From NCBI GenBank assembly GCA_030430575.1, contig JAUIKF010000016.1:62001-126000 (forward strand): DNA of 64,000 bases. The letters are read 5' to 3'. Below, piece by piece: positions 25,612 to 34,411 of this stretch; within the stretch, counting starts at the first letter, position 1; each line of letters starts with the position of its first letter. The position numbers and the translations under genes were made by a program. Under the pieces are notes generated by a model, which was given only the letters and a program-made list of their open reading frames with translations, did not search any database and had not been told where the DNA came from. The stretch comes from Bacteroidia bacterium. GTDB taxonomy: Bacteria > Bacteroidota > Bacteroidia > J057.

Positions 25612-28305
25612 TTACTGCTTCACCAGTTTGATATGCGCTTTTTGGCTGCCCTGGCTTACTTCCAAGACATATACCCCAGCAGCTAGTTCTTGCATAGGAA
25701 GAGAGAACTTATTTTTCCCTGGCATAACTTCCACAGCTTCTTGATAGGCTTTCTGTCCTATTGCATTCAGGAGGGTGAGCCTCAAATCGCCAGGTTGCGC
25801 CGCATCGAGTTCTACAAAGAGTTGGTTGGTTACAGGATTAGGAAATGCTTTCAGCGCTTCTATCCCAATCAATTGATCATCAATAGAAGTAGCGGTGAGC
25901 GTATATACTTCTTCGTATCTACAGTGATTCTTATCTGTAACAGTGAAAATATATTGGCGGGGAGATAAATTAGATAGAGTAGCTGTAGTAGCGCCAGTAT
26001 TCCACCAGTAGGTGTAAGGCCCTACGCCGCCTCTTGGCTTAATTTCAATACTTGCATCATTGGCACCTGTTCCATAATCAACTTCCACATCGGCTGATAC
26101 AATGCGGTAGCCATTTGGGTAGAGGTCACTTTCCCATATTCCACGACCATAGGTAGCAGCTCTGATTTTACCAAAGCAATAGCTGATCTCCAATTCGCGG
26201 ATTCTTACGTTGGGGAGATTATCCATAAAGGGTTCCCAATCGCCTAGTGTACTATCGCGGTAGTAGATTCCCACACTTGTCCCTACATAAAGTGCTTCTT
26301 TGCTACCATTTTGATAGACAATGGCTTCCACTGGAAGGTCAGGCAATGAACCAGAAATATCTGTCCAGTTGCTTCCTGCGTCTGTTGTTTTCCAGACCCC
26401 ATTTGAGTGAGAGGCATATACCACATTGGGGCGCTGAGGATCTACTGCCATGTCCAAAAAGGTTCCTTGTCCATCATTAAAGGATAAGGTCTCCCAACTT
26501 ACGCCTTTGTCTAGGGAACGGTAGAAGGCTCCTCCAGAGGATGCGTATATGAAAAATCCTTGAGCCAATTGTGGGACATCAATTTGGGCAATATTGGCCC
26601 CTCCAAGGCTTGATAATTTTGTCCAGTTGACAGCATCAGTGGTCCTCCAGATATTCTGAAAGCCCGCATAAAAGGTTTTGCCGTCATTGGGATCCTGGAT
26701 AAAAGGGGTAGTCCAGGCGCCCGTTTCGCCAGTTGAGTTGGGGGTAATCCAACCGTTACCATTGCGTTGGATAAAGCCATTTTGGGAAGAAGAAGCGTAG
26801 AAATTGGGGTCAGACCAACTGAGCAGGCATTCCATTCCATCGCCACCAGAGACGAAACGCCAAGAAGATCCATCATAACGCATTGTACTATTATCCTGAG
26901 ACCCCCCTATGATGTCTGCATAATCAAACACTGAAGTTCCCAAACGATAAAACTGGGTGATTGACAGGCCTTGGTTTCTAGATCGCCAATTTGTGCCTGT
27001 TGCTCCGACAGATTCATATACACCGCCATCACTTCCCACCCACATATCTCCTGTGATGGGGCTAAATTCAATGTCGTGAATATCTACGTGGAGCGAATTC
27101 GGGCCAAATCCATTTCTATCGGTTCTTTGCCAGGATTGGCCGCCATTGGTCGATTTATAAAAAGGAAAATCTCCAATAAATACATCATCTGCATTGGCTG
27201 GGTTGACATTAAGGGCCAGGTCATACCATGATTGTGTGAAGTTCAATCCAACACTGGTTCCTGATCTTTGGGAAAAACTTTGCCCTGAATTAGTGGACCG
27301 ATATAGACCCTCAAAGTCATTGGAAGTGGTAGCAACCAAGATAAAGACATAATCCGGCTCATCGGCAGTGACCGCCACCATCATCCTGCCAACACCTCCT
27401 GAAACAGGGCTTGAAAGACCGTTGGCACCTTGTGTCCATGTATTTCCACCATCTGTTGTTTTGTAATATCCATTATCACCTCCATATCCTACTGCATACA
27501 TGATGTCGGGATTGGTCGGGTGGAAAACAATGTCTTCCAAGTTAGCGGTTAGCACATTTGTCCAATTAGCTCCTCCATCATAAGACCGTTCTACTCCCCT
27601 CGTTCCAGCAGAAAAGATTGTATCAGGATTGTTAGGGTGGATCAATAATTCATCAAAATACTGCCCATTCGTATTGACAGGGAAAACATTACTCCATGTA
27701 TTTCCTCCATCTATTGACTTCAATATACCAAAACAAGGGGTATTCTGTCCGTCATTATCTCCCGTACTCATATAAATAGTATTGGGGTCAGTAGGATGCA
27801 CTACGACATCCGATACGCCTAAAGAAGGCAAGTTGTCTGTCAATCCGACCCAACTGTTTCCGCGATTCGTGGTTTTCCATAACCCTCCACCTGGCGTTCC
27901 AGCGTACATTACATCTGCATCATAGGGATCAAATGCAATGGCATTCACGCGGCCTACACCAAAAGATATGGGCGTTATCGGGCCTATGAGACGCCAATCC
28001 CCTCCATTCCGAGAAGAAGTTTGGTGTAGGCGCATATATTCTTGAAAATTGCGGACTTCTTGACTCCTGTCGATGTTGCCATCTGCGTCTGCATAATTTC
28101 TCATCATCTCCAGCCAGCGACCAATAGGCTTATACCCTTTGTCTGTTTTAGGGCGATTGCCCCACCATGCATCTACTGCTTTTTCAATTTCATAGATATT
28201 GCGGTCCTCTGCGTTCATCATCTCTACCCAGTCCTGGGCACTCAGTCCCAATGGGACCAAAAATGTGATTGCCAGTATTACCTGAATTATAAGCTTCTTT
28301 TTCAT
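25612..28305 (-). CDS. BNR/sortilin-like beta-propeller protein with T9SS sorting domain
   Basis: The protein has 897 residues from ATG 28305 (MKKKLIIQVILAITFLVPLG, signal peptide ending SAQDW); the frame to 28365 adds an unlikely leader. The body has many Asp-box (BNR) repeats of the VPS10/sortilin-like propeller type: TTNRGNSWVGL, SIDGGNTWSNV, SYDGGANWTNV, TTDGGNTWTQG, STNGGQSWQRT, TTDAGSNWTDI. A short Ig/SprB-like segment follows (YTYWWNTGATTATLSNL). The C-terminus is a type A T9SS sorting domain (LKAFPNPVTNQLFVEL ... AAGVYVLEVSQG). It is secreted or surface-exposed. Related proteins include glycosidases and adhesins. I see no catalytic residues that decide between them. Confidence 0.88.
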   Translation of the reverse strand: MKKKLIIQVILAITFLVPLGLSAQDWVEMMNAEDRNIYEIEKAVDAWWGNRPKTDKGYKPIGRWLEMMRNYADADGNIDRSQEVRNFQEYMRLHQTSSRNGGDWRLIGPITPISFGVGRVNAIAFDPYDADVMYAGTPGGGLWKTTNRGNSWVGLTDNLPSLGVSDVVVHPTDPNTIYMSTGDNDGQNTPCFGILKSIDGGNTWSNVFPVNTNGQYFDELLIHPNNPDTIFSAGTRGVERSYDGGANWTNVLTANLEDIVFHPTNPDIMYAVGYGGDNGYYKTTDGGNTWTQGANGLSSPVSGGVGRMMVAVTADEPDYVFILVATTSNDFEGLYRSTNSGQSFSQRSGTSVGLNFTQSWYDLALNVNPANADDVFIGDFPFYKSTNGGQSWQRTDRNGFGPNSLHVDIHDIEFSPITGDMWVGSDGGVYESVGATGTNWRSRNQGLSITQFYRLGTSVFDYADIIGGSQDNSTMRYDGSSWRFVSGGDGMECLLSWSDPNFYASSSQNGFIQRNGNGWITPNSTGETGAWTTPFIQDPNDGKTFYAGFQNIWRTTDAVNWTKLSSLGGANIAQIDVPQLAQGFFIYASSGGAFYRSLDKGVSWETLSFNDGQGTFLDMAVDPQRPNVVYASHSNGVWKTTDAGSNWTDISGSLPDLPVEAIVYQNGSKEALYVGTSVGIYYRDSTLGDWEPFMDNLPNVRIRELEISYCFGKIRAATYGRGIWESDLYPNGYRIVSADVEVDYGTGANDASIEIKPRGGVGPYTYWWNTGATTATLSNLSPRQYIFTVTDKNHCRYEEVYTLTATSIDDQLIGIEALKAFPNPVTNQLFVELDAAQPGDLRLTLLNAIGQKAYQEAVEVMPGKNKFSLPMQELAAGVYVLEVSQGSQKAHIKLVKQ

Positions 28306-28498
28306 GTTAGCCCTGTTAAAATTATGAGTTGTTGTTGAATTGTTAGTAATAATAAATATTCCCAACCTGCCAATTTAACACATAACTGTCTAGTGCCCAA
28401 ATAGGTTGTTTGACATCATAACAAAGGCAATAATCGGGCGGGAAAGGGCAATTATGCCCATCAGAATGTGGCCTGGAGACTTGATGGTTCAAGCGTAT

Positions 28499-29239
28499 TT
28501 ACAGAATCAAATACGCGATAAAGTAATCTGCAATCACCATGCTCAGACACCCATACACCACGGCTCTCGTGGATGATTCCCCCACTTCTAGCGCGCCGCC
28601 GCGCGTGAAGAATCCTTGGTAGGCAGCTACCGAGGAGATCAGAAAACCAAAGGTCACGGCTTTCACATACATCACGACCACCTGAAGGGGATCGTAATAT
28701 TCTTTGATGCCTTGGAGGAAATCGGTGGCAGTGACTTCACCTGTGGTATGGCCTGCGATCATGCCACCAAGAATACTCAGAAAGGCGGAGATCGTCACAA
28801 GGATGGGGAAAGAAATCAAGCCCGCAGTGATTCGGGGAATGATCAAATATCCTTTCGAATTGATGCCCATGACTTCTATGGCATCGATCTGCTCGGTGAC
28901 GCGCATGGTCCCGATCTGGGAGGCGATATTGGAGCCGATGCGGCCAGCCAGGATAAAGGAAAGCACCGTAGGCGATAGTTCGAGGAGGGTAGTGGCGGCC
29001 ACGACACTTCCGATGATAGAAGTGGGCAGAAGCCCCGTTTCAAGCTGATAAGCGGTCTGTAGAGTGGACACTGCTCCGATAAAGGTCGAAATGATCACAA
29101 CGATAAATACACTCCCAGCAGTCATGGAAATGGCTTCCGCTAAGGTGAGGTGATAATAAATCCTCAGCTTCTCTGGCGATTTGAAAATACCGCCCATCAA
29201 GAGGACGTATCTACCGATATGATGCAAAAGGCTCAGCAC
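28499..29239 (-). CDS. mlaE: MlaE-family ABC transporter permease
   Basis: The protein has 246 residues with a GTG start at 29239 (VLSLLHHIGRYVLLMGG), just after a hairpin spacer. It has five or six transmembrane segments. MlaE family landmarks are STFIGAVSTLQTAYQL, the cytoplasmic block GRIGSNIASQIGTMRVTEQI with DAIEVMGIN, and the C-terminal TRGGALEVGESSTRAVVYG. It is the membrane component of the Mla-type system that moves phospholipids between membranes and maintains outer-membrane asymmetry. The partner ATPase (MlaF) and MCE protein (MlaD) are not adjacent in this window, which is unusual because the genes are often clustered. Confidence 0.9.
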   Translation of the reverse strand: MLSLLHHIGRYVLLMGGIFKSPEKLRIYYHLTLAEAISMTAGSVFIVVIISTFIGAVSTLQTAYQLETGLLPTSIIGSVVAATTLLELSPTVLSFILAGRIGSNIASQIGTMRVTEQIDAIEVMGINSKGYLIIPRITAGLISFPILVTISAFLSILGGMIAGHTTGEVTATDFLQGIKEYYDPLQVVVMYVKAVTFGFLISSVAAYQGFFTRGGALEVGESSTRAVVYGCLSMVIADYFIAYLIL

Positions 29240-29242
29240 AGG

Positions 29243-29439
29243 AGAATGATTAAATGATTAGATGAGAAAAGGAATAAATGGGGGAATGGTCAATGATAGA
29301 ATGATAGAATGATAGAATGAAATGAGAGAATAAGCCAATGATAGAATGATAGGATGAGTGAATGATAGACTGAGATGAGAGAATATTGGAAACTGAACTT
29401 CTTGCCATTCTATCATCCTCTCCTTCACTCATTCTATCA
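29243..29439. repeat. Hairpin spacer, ATGATAGAATG family (copy D2), reaching into the ribBA stop
   Basis: The left arm is an array of GAATGATAGAATGATAGAAT and related words (29243-29378), longer than in D1. The right arm is CATTCTATCATCCTCTCC then TTCACTCATTCTATCATTTC (29405-29443). On the minus strand the ribBA stop TGA is part of the repeated word AATGATAGAATGA. Confidence 0.85.
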
Positions 29440-30654
29440 TTTCTTCTCCAGAATCTCGTGGCCCATTTTTAGCTTTTTGGTTAAAAGGTAATGTTCGTTG
29501 TGCGCATTGGGCGAAATTTCAATAGGGACTCGCTCGACAATTTCCAGCCCGTATCCAATCAGTCCAGCACGCTTCTGCGGATTATTGGTGATGAGGCGCA
29601 TCTTGCGCACACCCAGGTCGCGCAGGATCTGGGCACCTACCCCATAGTCTCGCTGATCCATTTTGAATCCCAATTCGATATTCGCCTCCACTGTATCTCG
29701 GCCTAACTCTTGCAATTTATATGCTTTGAGTTTATTGATCAACCCTATCCCTCGACCTTCCTGATTCATATACAAAATCACCCCTTTCCCTTCTTCCTCA
29801 ACCATCTGCATGGCCCGGGCTAGCTGCGGCCCGCAGTCACATCTACAGGAGCCAAAGATGTCTCCTGTCACACAGGACGAGTGCACCCGCAATAATACAG
29901 GTTCATTCTCCTCCCATTCACCTTTGACCAAGGCCAAGTGGATTTCGCCCGAATCAATCTGACGATAAGCCACCATGTCAAAATCTCCACTTTCTGTGGG
30001 CATTTGGACGCTGATCTCTCGCTTGATCAGGGATTCCTTCTCTAATCGATATTGAATCAGATCTTCGATGGTAACGAGCTTCATGTCAAAGCGGTCCGCG
30101 ACCTTGCGCAAGTCTGGCAGACGCGCCATGGAACCGTCCTCATTCATGATCTCTACGATCACAGCAGCGGGCGTCAGCCCAGCGATTCGAGCCAGGTCAA
30201 TGGCAGCCTCTGTATGTCCTGCACGACGGAGCACACCGCCATCTTTCGCTTTTAGTGGGAAAATATGGCCTGGCTTTCCAAAGTCTTCAGGCTTGGTCTC
30301 CGGATCAATCAAGGCCTGAACCGTCTTGGAGCGGTCACTCGCAGAGATGCCCGTGGTACACCCTTTTTTGAGGTAATCGACAGACACCGTAAAGGCCGTC
30401 GCATGCAGATCGGTGTTTTTGCCTACCATCATGTCCAACTCCAATTCATCACACCGTTCTTCTGTGAGGGGCGCACAGATCAGCCCCCGTGCATGTGTCG
30501 CCATGAAGTTGATCACTTCTGGGGTCACGAATTCTGCCGCCACGATGAAGTCGCCTTCATTTTCGCGATCTGCATCATCTACGACGATGACCATCTTGCC
30601 CTGACGGATGTCTTCAATGGCGGATTCTATGCTATCAATTTGGATGTCTTCCAT
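29437..30654 (-). CDS. ribBA: Bifunctional 3,4-dihydroxy-2-butanone-4-phosphate synthase / GTP cyclohydrolase II
   Basis: This is a 405-residue riboflavin-biosynthesis enzyme with both usual halves. The RibB half (about 1-205) has [16 protein letters not shown], the acidic metal-binding loop, and [17 protein letters not shown]. The RibA half (about 206-405) has the zinc-binding block [16 protein letters not shown], then [20 protein letters not shown] and [13 protein letters not shown]. It makes two early intermediates of FMN/FAD from ribulose 5-phosphate and GTP. No FMN riboswitch is visible upstream; the region holds hairpin element C1. The last codon is followed by a stop contributed by repeat D2. 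Confidence 0.96.
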   Translation of the reverse strand: MEDIQIDSIESAIEDIRQGKMVIVVDDADRENEGDFIVAAEFVTPEVINFMATHARGLICAPLTEERCDELELDMMVGKNTDLHATAFTVSVDYLKKGCTTGISASDRSKTVQALIDPETKPEDFGKPGHIFPLKAKDGGVLRRAGHTEAAIDLARIAGLTPAAVIVEIMNEDGSMARLPDLRKVADRFDMKLVTIEDLIQYRLEKESLIKREISVQMPTESGDFDMVAYRQIDSGEIHLALVKGEWEENEPVLLRVHSSCVTGDIFGSCRCDCGPQLARAMQMVEEEGKGVILYMNQEGRGIGLINKLKAYKLQELGRDTVEANIELGFKMDQRDYGVGAQILRDLGVRKMRLITNNPQKRAGLIGYGLEIVERVPIEISPNAHNEHYLLTKKLKMGHEILEKK

Positions 30655-30690
30655 GGGGTAAAGTTATGGATTATTATGGGAAAGAGAAGA

Positions 30691-30914
30691 GAGACCGCTC
30701 GCCCTTCGGGCTCGCTGCGAGAACCGAGACCGTTCGTCGCCCTGCTCCTCACTACGAGACCGCTCGCCTTTCAGGCTCGCTGCGAGACTAGAGACAAGAA
30801 AAATGCTTTTAGTCTCGAAGCTCGGTGAGTCTTCGAGCCGAGCGGTCTCGGTTCTCGCAGTGAGCGCCAGCGAACGGTCTCGCAGCGAGGGCTGTCTTCA
30901 GCCCGAGCGGTCTC
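30691..30914. repeat. Modular hairpin element, GAGACCGCTCG family (copy C1)
   Basis: It begins GAGACCGCTCGCCCTTCGGG and ends in the complement GAGCGGTCTC (30905-30914). The centre is CTAGAGACAAGAAAAATGCT then TTTAGTCTCG. Each arm has several modules GAGAxCG(C/T)TCG...CTCGCTGC, each with its own small GC-rich palindrome (such as CGCCCTTCGGGCTCG). It supplies the stop codon of the WbqC-family gene (30898-30900). Confidence 0.9.
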
Positions 30915-31518
30915 CTTCCGCCAACACACGCCTACTCTCAGGCCCTTCATTGCACAGCAAATCAATGATGGACAAGTCTGGCTCAAACCCCTCAAAGACC
31001 TGCGGATATGGGATTGGCTGATACCAGGCGGGCCACTGCTCACGTCGCGGGTGAAAGTCCAGGCGAAGATCTCTAGCTATCGTTTCAGCATATAAGTGGA
31101 TTGGGGTATCTAATGTTTCGATCGGCGTGGTGATAGACAGCAGTTTTGCGAGCATCTGGATGATGTCATAATTGAGTTGCCAAAGATGGTCATAAGGCTG
31201 TTCAAAAAAGGGCTTGAAATAATCAGCGTAATAGTCGAAGTAAGGTGAGTTTTTGTAGGAAAAATAAATGGAGCGCCAATGCCCTCGTTGCCATTTCTCC
31301 TGGTAGACGATTTTCTTTTCCCGAACGTTGACACTGTCCTGACGGCGAGAGACAGGCACACTGAGTGTCAATACGCCATTAGCTCCGCGGATCATCATCC
31401 GATTGGTATAGTGCTGCTTCACATAAGGTGCTTGTAGATCAAGCAACACTCGATCTGCTTGGACACATGCGGTAAACCATGAGATGGGTGGGAAGTAGTA
31501 TAAGGGGAGAAGCCACAT
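30898..31518 (-). CDS. WbqC-family protein
   Basis: This is a 206-residue protein from ATG 31518 (MWLLPLYYFPPISWF); the frame to 31566 reads through repeat H. WbqC family landmarks are the N-terminal YFPPISWF, then HYTNRMMIRGANGVLTLSVP, EKWQRGHWRSIYFSYKNSPY, then FDYYADYFKPFFEQPYDHL and the C-terminal YPQVFEGFEPDLSIIDLL. Members occur in polysaccharide or O-antigen loci and some Bacteroidota; the biochemical function is not established. The last codons (GDRSG-stop) come from hairpin element C1, so the native C-terminus has probably been replaced by a few repeat-encoded residues. It is on the same strand as ribBA. Confidence 0.88.
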   Translation of the reverse strand: MWLLPLYYFPPISWFTACVQADRVLLDLQAPYVKQHYTNRMMIRGANGVLTLSVPVSRRQDSVNVREKKIVYQEKWQRGHWRSIYFSYKNSPYFDYYADYFKPFFEQPYDHLWQLNYDIIQMLAKLLSITTPIETLDTPIHLYAETIARDLRLDFHPRREQWPAWYQPIPYPQVFEGFEPDLSIIDLLCNEGPESRRVLAEGDRSG

Positions 31519-31520
31519 GG

Positions 31521-31655
31521 AAGAATTAAAATGAAAATAAGAATTAAAATGAAAATAAAATGGCAATAATGGGTTGAATTATTAACCCATGATTTTTTTG
31601 TATAAATGATTCATATTTTAATTTTCATTTAGATTTTCATTTTGATTTATTCTAT
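31521..31655. repeat. Hairpin spacer, AATTAAAATGAAAAT family (copy H)
   Basis: GAATTAAAATGAAAATAAGA then ATTAAAATGAAAATAAAATG (31524-31562) faces CATATTTTAATTTTCATTTA then GATTTTCATTTTGATTT (31611-31648). Inside the loop is GGGTTGAATTATTAACCC. The rest of the spacer up to 31807 is AT-rich promoter-like DNA with nothing else evident. Confidence 0.8.
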
Positions 31656-31807
31656 TGGGTGATATTTTTCTCTATCTCCCGTCTTTAATTGTGTAATGAA
31701 GCCAACAGGATAATCTTTAGAAGTATTATCTTTATGTGTTTCTTGAGAATGAATTCTGAAAATCCCACAAACAAACCCTGGCACAGGGATGAAAGTTAAT
31801 AGAAAAT

Positions 31808-33271
31808 ATGAAAAAACTACTGCTATCCATCACGATCCTCCTTCTCTGCACCAGCCTCCGGGCAGGAGATGTGGAGTTTTACCTCGACTATGCACGGTTT
31901 CAAGGGCCTGATGATCAGCCTTATGTGGAGGTATACTTGTCCATAGATGCTACTTCGGTGTCTTACAAGCCCACTGAAGCTAGCACTTGGCAAGCTTCTG
32001 TCAATATCCAGCTCCAGGTGTTTCAGTTGGTAGGCAAAGATTCCGTGGCAAAGTTCACGGATAACTACAACTTGCTCAGCCCACAATTTCCAGATACGAC
32101 TTTGGAGTATACCCGGCAGAACTTTGTCGAGATGCGTCGCATCCCGCTAGCGCCTGGCGAGTACCTCGTCCAGGTGATGATGAAGGACAACCAAGACGAC
32201 GGAGGGACCCCCGTCGTGAATTTTGCTGAATTTGAACTGGAGGCTTCAAACGGGACGGATTTCCATTTCAGCGACCTGGAATTTGTGGCGCGTGTCACGA
32301 AGAGCGACCAGGAGAGTATTCTGAACAAAAACGGCTATGAGATCGTGCCATTTGGCATCAATTCCAATTTTGTCGACCAAAAGAAACTGGGTTTTTACCT
32401 CGAATACTACCATGCAGACAAGGTCTTTAAGGATGATTTTTATGCGCAAGCGACTATCCTGCAAGGGGATCGGCCCTTATTGATGTATGATATTACCCGA
32501 AAAAAATCCCCCAAACCGATCGACATTTTCTCTGGTGAATTTGATATTGAAAAGCTTCCTTCTCAGACCTATCGGCTTCAAGTGAAATTGTTCAATAAAG
32601 AACAGCCTGAAGGGAAAGTCATGAATAAAACTTTCTATGTAGCCAATTCTAAGGTAATGCCTGATATGGCAGAGTATAGCCTTAGCCGGAGCGAATCAGA
32701 GTTTCTGAATGAATATAGTGAAGAGCAGCTTGACTATTATATCAAAACATTAATCCATATCAGTACAGAAGGGGAAATACGGTTTGCAAAAGCCTTAGAG
32801 ACATTTGATGATAAGAAAAATTACCTGTTTGCATTTTGGGAAAAACGCTTGTCTGCGGATAAAACCGTTGAAGGCTTGTGGAAAGGACATTTATCTGCCT
32901 TGGACTATACCAATGAGATGTTCAAATCCGTGCTTCGAGATGGCTGGATGACGGATCGTGGGCGTGTATTCCTCCAATATGGGATTCCAAGCGACATCGA
33001 ACGCTTTATGAGGGAGGCCGATAGGCTGCCACATGAGATTTGGAAGTATGACAAATTAGGGGCACAAGCACAGGTGATCTTCGTATTCCTCGATGATGAC
33101 CTCGCCACCGACGAGTATCCCCTCATTCACTCCAATAAGTATGGAGAACTACAGAACTTTGGTTGGGAGACCATGCTCGAAGATGGGCGCACGCCGCTTC
33201 AAGAGTCGAATCGTACGCGAGACGATTACGAAAAGAACCGATCGCTGATTCGAGACACAGGGAGGAATTAA
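31808..33271 (+). CDS. GWxTD domain-containing secreted protein
   Basis: The protein has 487 residues with a signal peptide (MKKLLLSITILLLCTSLRAG). The name-giving motif is Gly379-Trp-Met-Thr-Asp383 followed by RGRVFLQYGIPSDIER. N-terminal beta-sandwich segments (VEFYLDYARFQGPDDQPYVE, then VYLSIDA) and a central helical region complete the architecture typical of Bacteroidota/Ignavibacteria GWxTD proteins. The function of the family is unknown; it is predicted to be periplasmic or outer-membrane associated. It is followed by a TTGAAC-array hairpin and the acyltransferase gene on the same strand. Confidence 0.9.
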   Translation: MKKLLLSITILLLCTSLRAGDVEFYLDYARFQGPDDQPYVEVYLSIDATSVSYKPTEASTWQASVNIQLQVFQLVGKDSVAKFTDNYNLLSPQFPDTTLEYTRQNFVEMRRIPLAPGEYLVQVMMKDNQDDGGTPVVNFAEFELEASNGTDFHFSDLEFVARVTKSDQESILNKNGYEIVPFGINSNFVDQKKLGFYLEYYHADKVFKDDFYAQATILQGDRPLLMYDITRKKSPKPIDIFSGEFDIEKLPSQTYRLQVKLFNKEQPEGKVMNKTFYVANSKVMPDMAEYSLSRSESEFLNEYSEEQLDYYIKTLIHISTEGEIRFAKALETFDDKKNYLFAFWEKRLSADKTVEGLWKGHLSALDYTNEMFKSVLRDGWMTDRGRVFLQYGIPSDIERFMREADRLPHEIWKYDKLGAQAQVIFVFLDDDLATDEYPLIHSNKYGELQNFGWETMLEDGRTPLQESNRTRDDYEKNRSLIRDTGRN

Positions 33272-33278
33272 GAGAAGA

Positions 33279-33388
33279 CAAACTCAAGTTCAAACTCAAA
33301 CTCAAGCTCAAAGTATCTTCTTGAACTTGAACTTGAACTTGAACTTGAACTTGAACTTGAACTTGAACTTGAACTTGAACTTGAACTT
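33279..33388. repeat. Hairpin spacer with TTGAAC tandem array (copy E3)
   Basis: The left arm is ACAAACTCAAGTTCAAACTC then AAACTCAAGCTCAAAG (33282-33318). The right arm is about eleven nearly perfect tandem copies of the hexamer TTGAAC (33325-33386). Arm lengths differ, so the right arm has expanded beyond its partner. It lies between the GWxTD stop and the acyltransferase start. Confidence 0.9.
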
Positions 33389-33404
33389 TCCCTAACTTTG
33401 CGGC

Positions 33405-34316
33405 ATGTATGCCCCACTATATTACCTCATTAAAGGCAGCCTATACTTATTCAGTAGGCTGCCTTTTTGGGTGATGTACCGAATCAGTGAGGTGTTGTTT
33501 GTAATAGCCTTTTATGTAGTGGGGTATCGGAAAAAAGTGGTACTGGACAACTTGCAAAAGGCATTTCCTGAAAAACCCCTCCAAGAGATCAAAACGATCC
33601 GCAGACGCTTTTATCTTCACCTCTGCGACCTGCTCGTCGAATCTCTCAAAGGTGTCACCTTGAGTGCTCGCCAACTCGAAAAGCGCATGCGCTTTGACAG
33701 TCCAGAAGTCGTCGATGCCGTCGCCAAGAGTGGGCGCAGCGCCATCATCATCGCCTCTCACTACGGCAATTTCGAATGGACCAATGCCTGCATTGACTAC
33801 CACGCAGGGACTGTGCCCACTTTCACCATCTACCACGAACTGAAAAACCCCTATTTTGAGCGGCTGATGCGTGGCATCCGTACGCGCTGGGGTACCCAAT
33901 TGATCCCCAAACAGACGGCCTTTCGCGCTGCGCTGCGCGAACTCAAAGGCCATTGCATGATTGGCTTTGTCAGTGACCAGTCACCTAGCAGGCGCAAGCA
34001 GCTTTACTTCAGCCAATTCCTCGGTCGTCCTACGGCCATGCATGAAGGGGCGGCGATGATTGCCGTAGGACGCAATATCCCCGCATACTTTGCGGATGTC
34101 AGGAAGATCAAACGTGGGCATTACACTTGTACCCTTATCCCTATTCCCACCGAAACCTATGCTGCTACCAAGGATGTTCATGGCTTTACCGATCACCACG
34201 CTGCTATGCTGGAGGCTGTCATTCGTGAGGAGCCAGCCTATTGGCTATGGTCTCATCGGCGCTGGAAGCATGCGCCGAGAGAGGGAGATGAGGTGGGGGA
34301 CGGGTTAAGCGTTTAA
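33405..34316 (+). CDS. LpxL/HtrB-type lysophospholipid acyltransferase
   Basis: This is a 303-residue integral or peripheral inner-membrane acyltransferase. An N-terminal hydrophobic segment (YYLIKGSLYLFSRLPFWVMY) is followed by the LpxL-type catalytic region: ASHYGNFEWTNACIDYH (the HxxxxD/E motif as HYGNFE), then YHELKNPYFERLMRGIRTRW and FVSDQSPSRRKQLYFSQFLG. The C-terminal EEPAYWLWSHRRWKH matches the family end. It probably adds a secondary acyl chain to lipid A. A different phospholipid or ornithine-lipid acceptor is possible. It may be co-transcribed with the GWxTD gene. Confidence 0.9.
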   Translation: MYAPLYYLIKGSLYLFSRLPFWVMYRISEVLFVIAFYVVGYRKKVVLDNLQKAFPEKPLQEIKTIRRRFYLHLCDLLVESLKGVTLSARQLEKRMRFDSPEVVDAVAKSGRSAIIIASHYGNFEWTNACIDYHAGTVPTFTIYHELKNPYFERLMRGIRTRWGTQLIPKQTAFRAALRELKGHCMIGFVSDQSPSRRKQLYFSQFLGRPTAMHEGAAMIAVGRNIPAYFADVRKIKRGHYTCTLIPIPTETYAATKDVHGFTDHHAAMLEAVIREEPAYWLWSHRRWKHAPREGDEVGDGLSV

Positions 34317-34411
34317 TTCGTTCTGGGATGAAACACAATCAGCATAGCTTGGGGTTGGTGGAAAGTGTATTGAGCTTGGATGATTTATTCAAACCCTAAA
34401 ACCCTCCCCTC

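Noticed and set aside
28366-28498. Possible tRNA or small RNA between the BNR protein and mlaE
   Set aside because: I could not fold a cloverleaf or strong stem, and there is no clear terminator.
33325-33386. Possible CRISPR array
   Set aside because: The units are 6-nt tandem copies with no unique spacers and no cas genes nearby; it is a hairpin arm.
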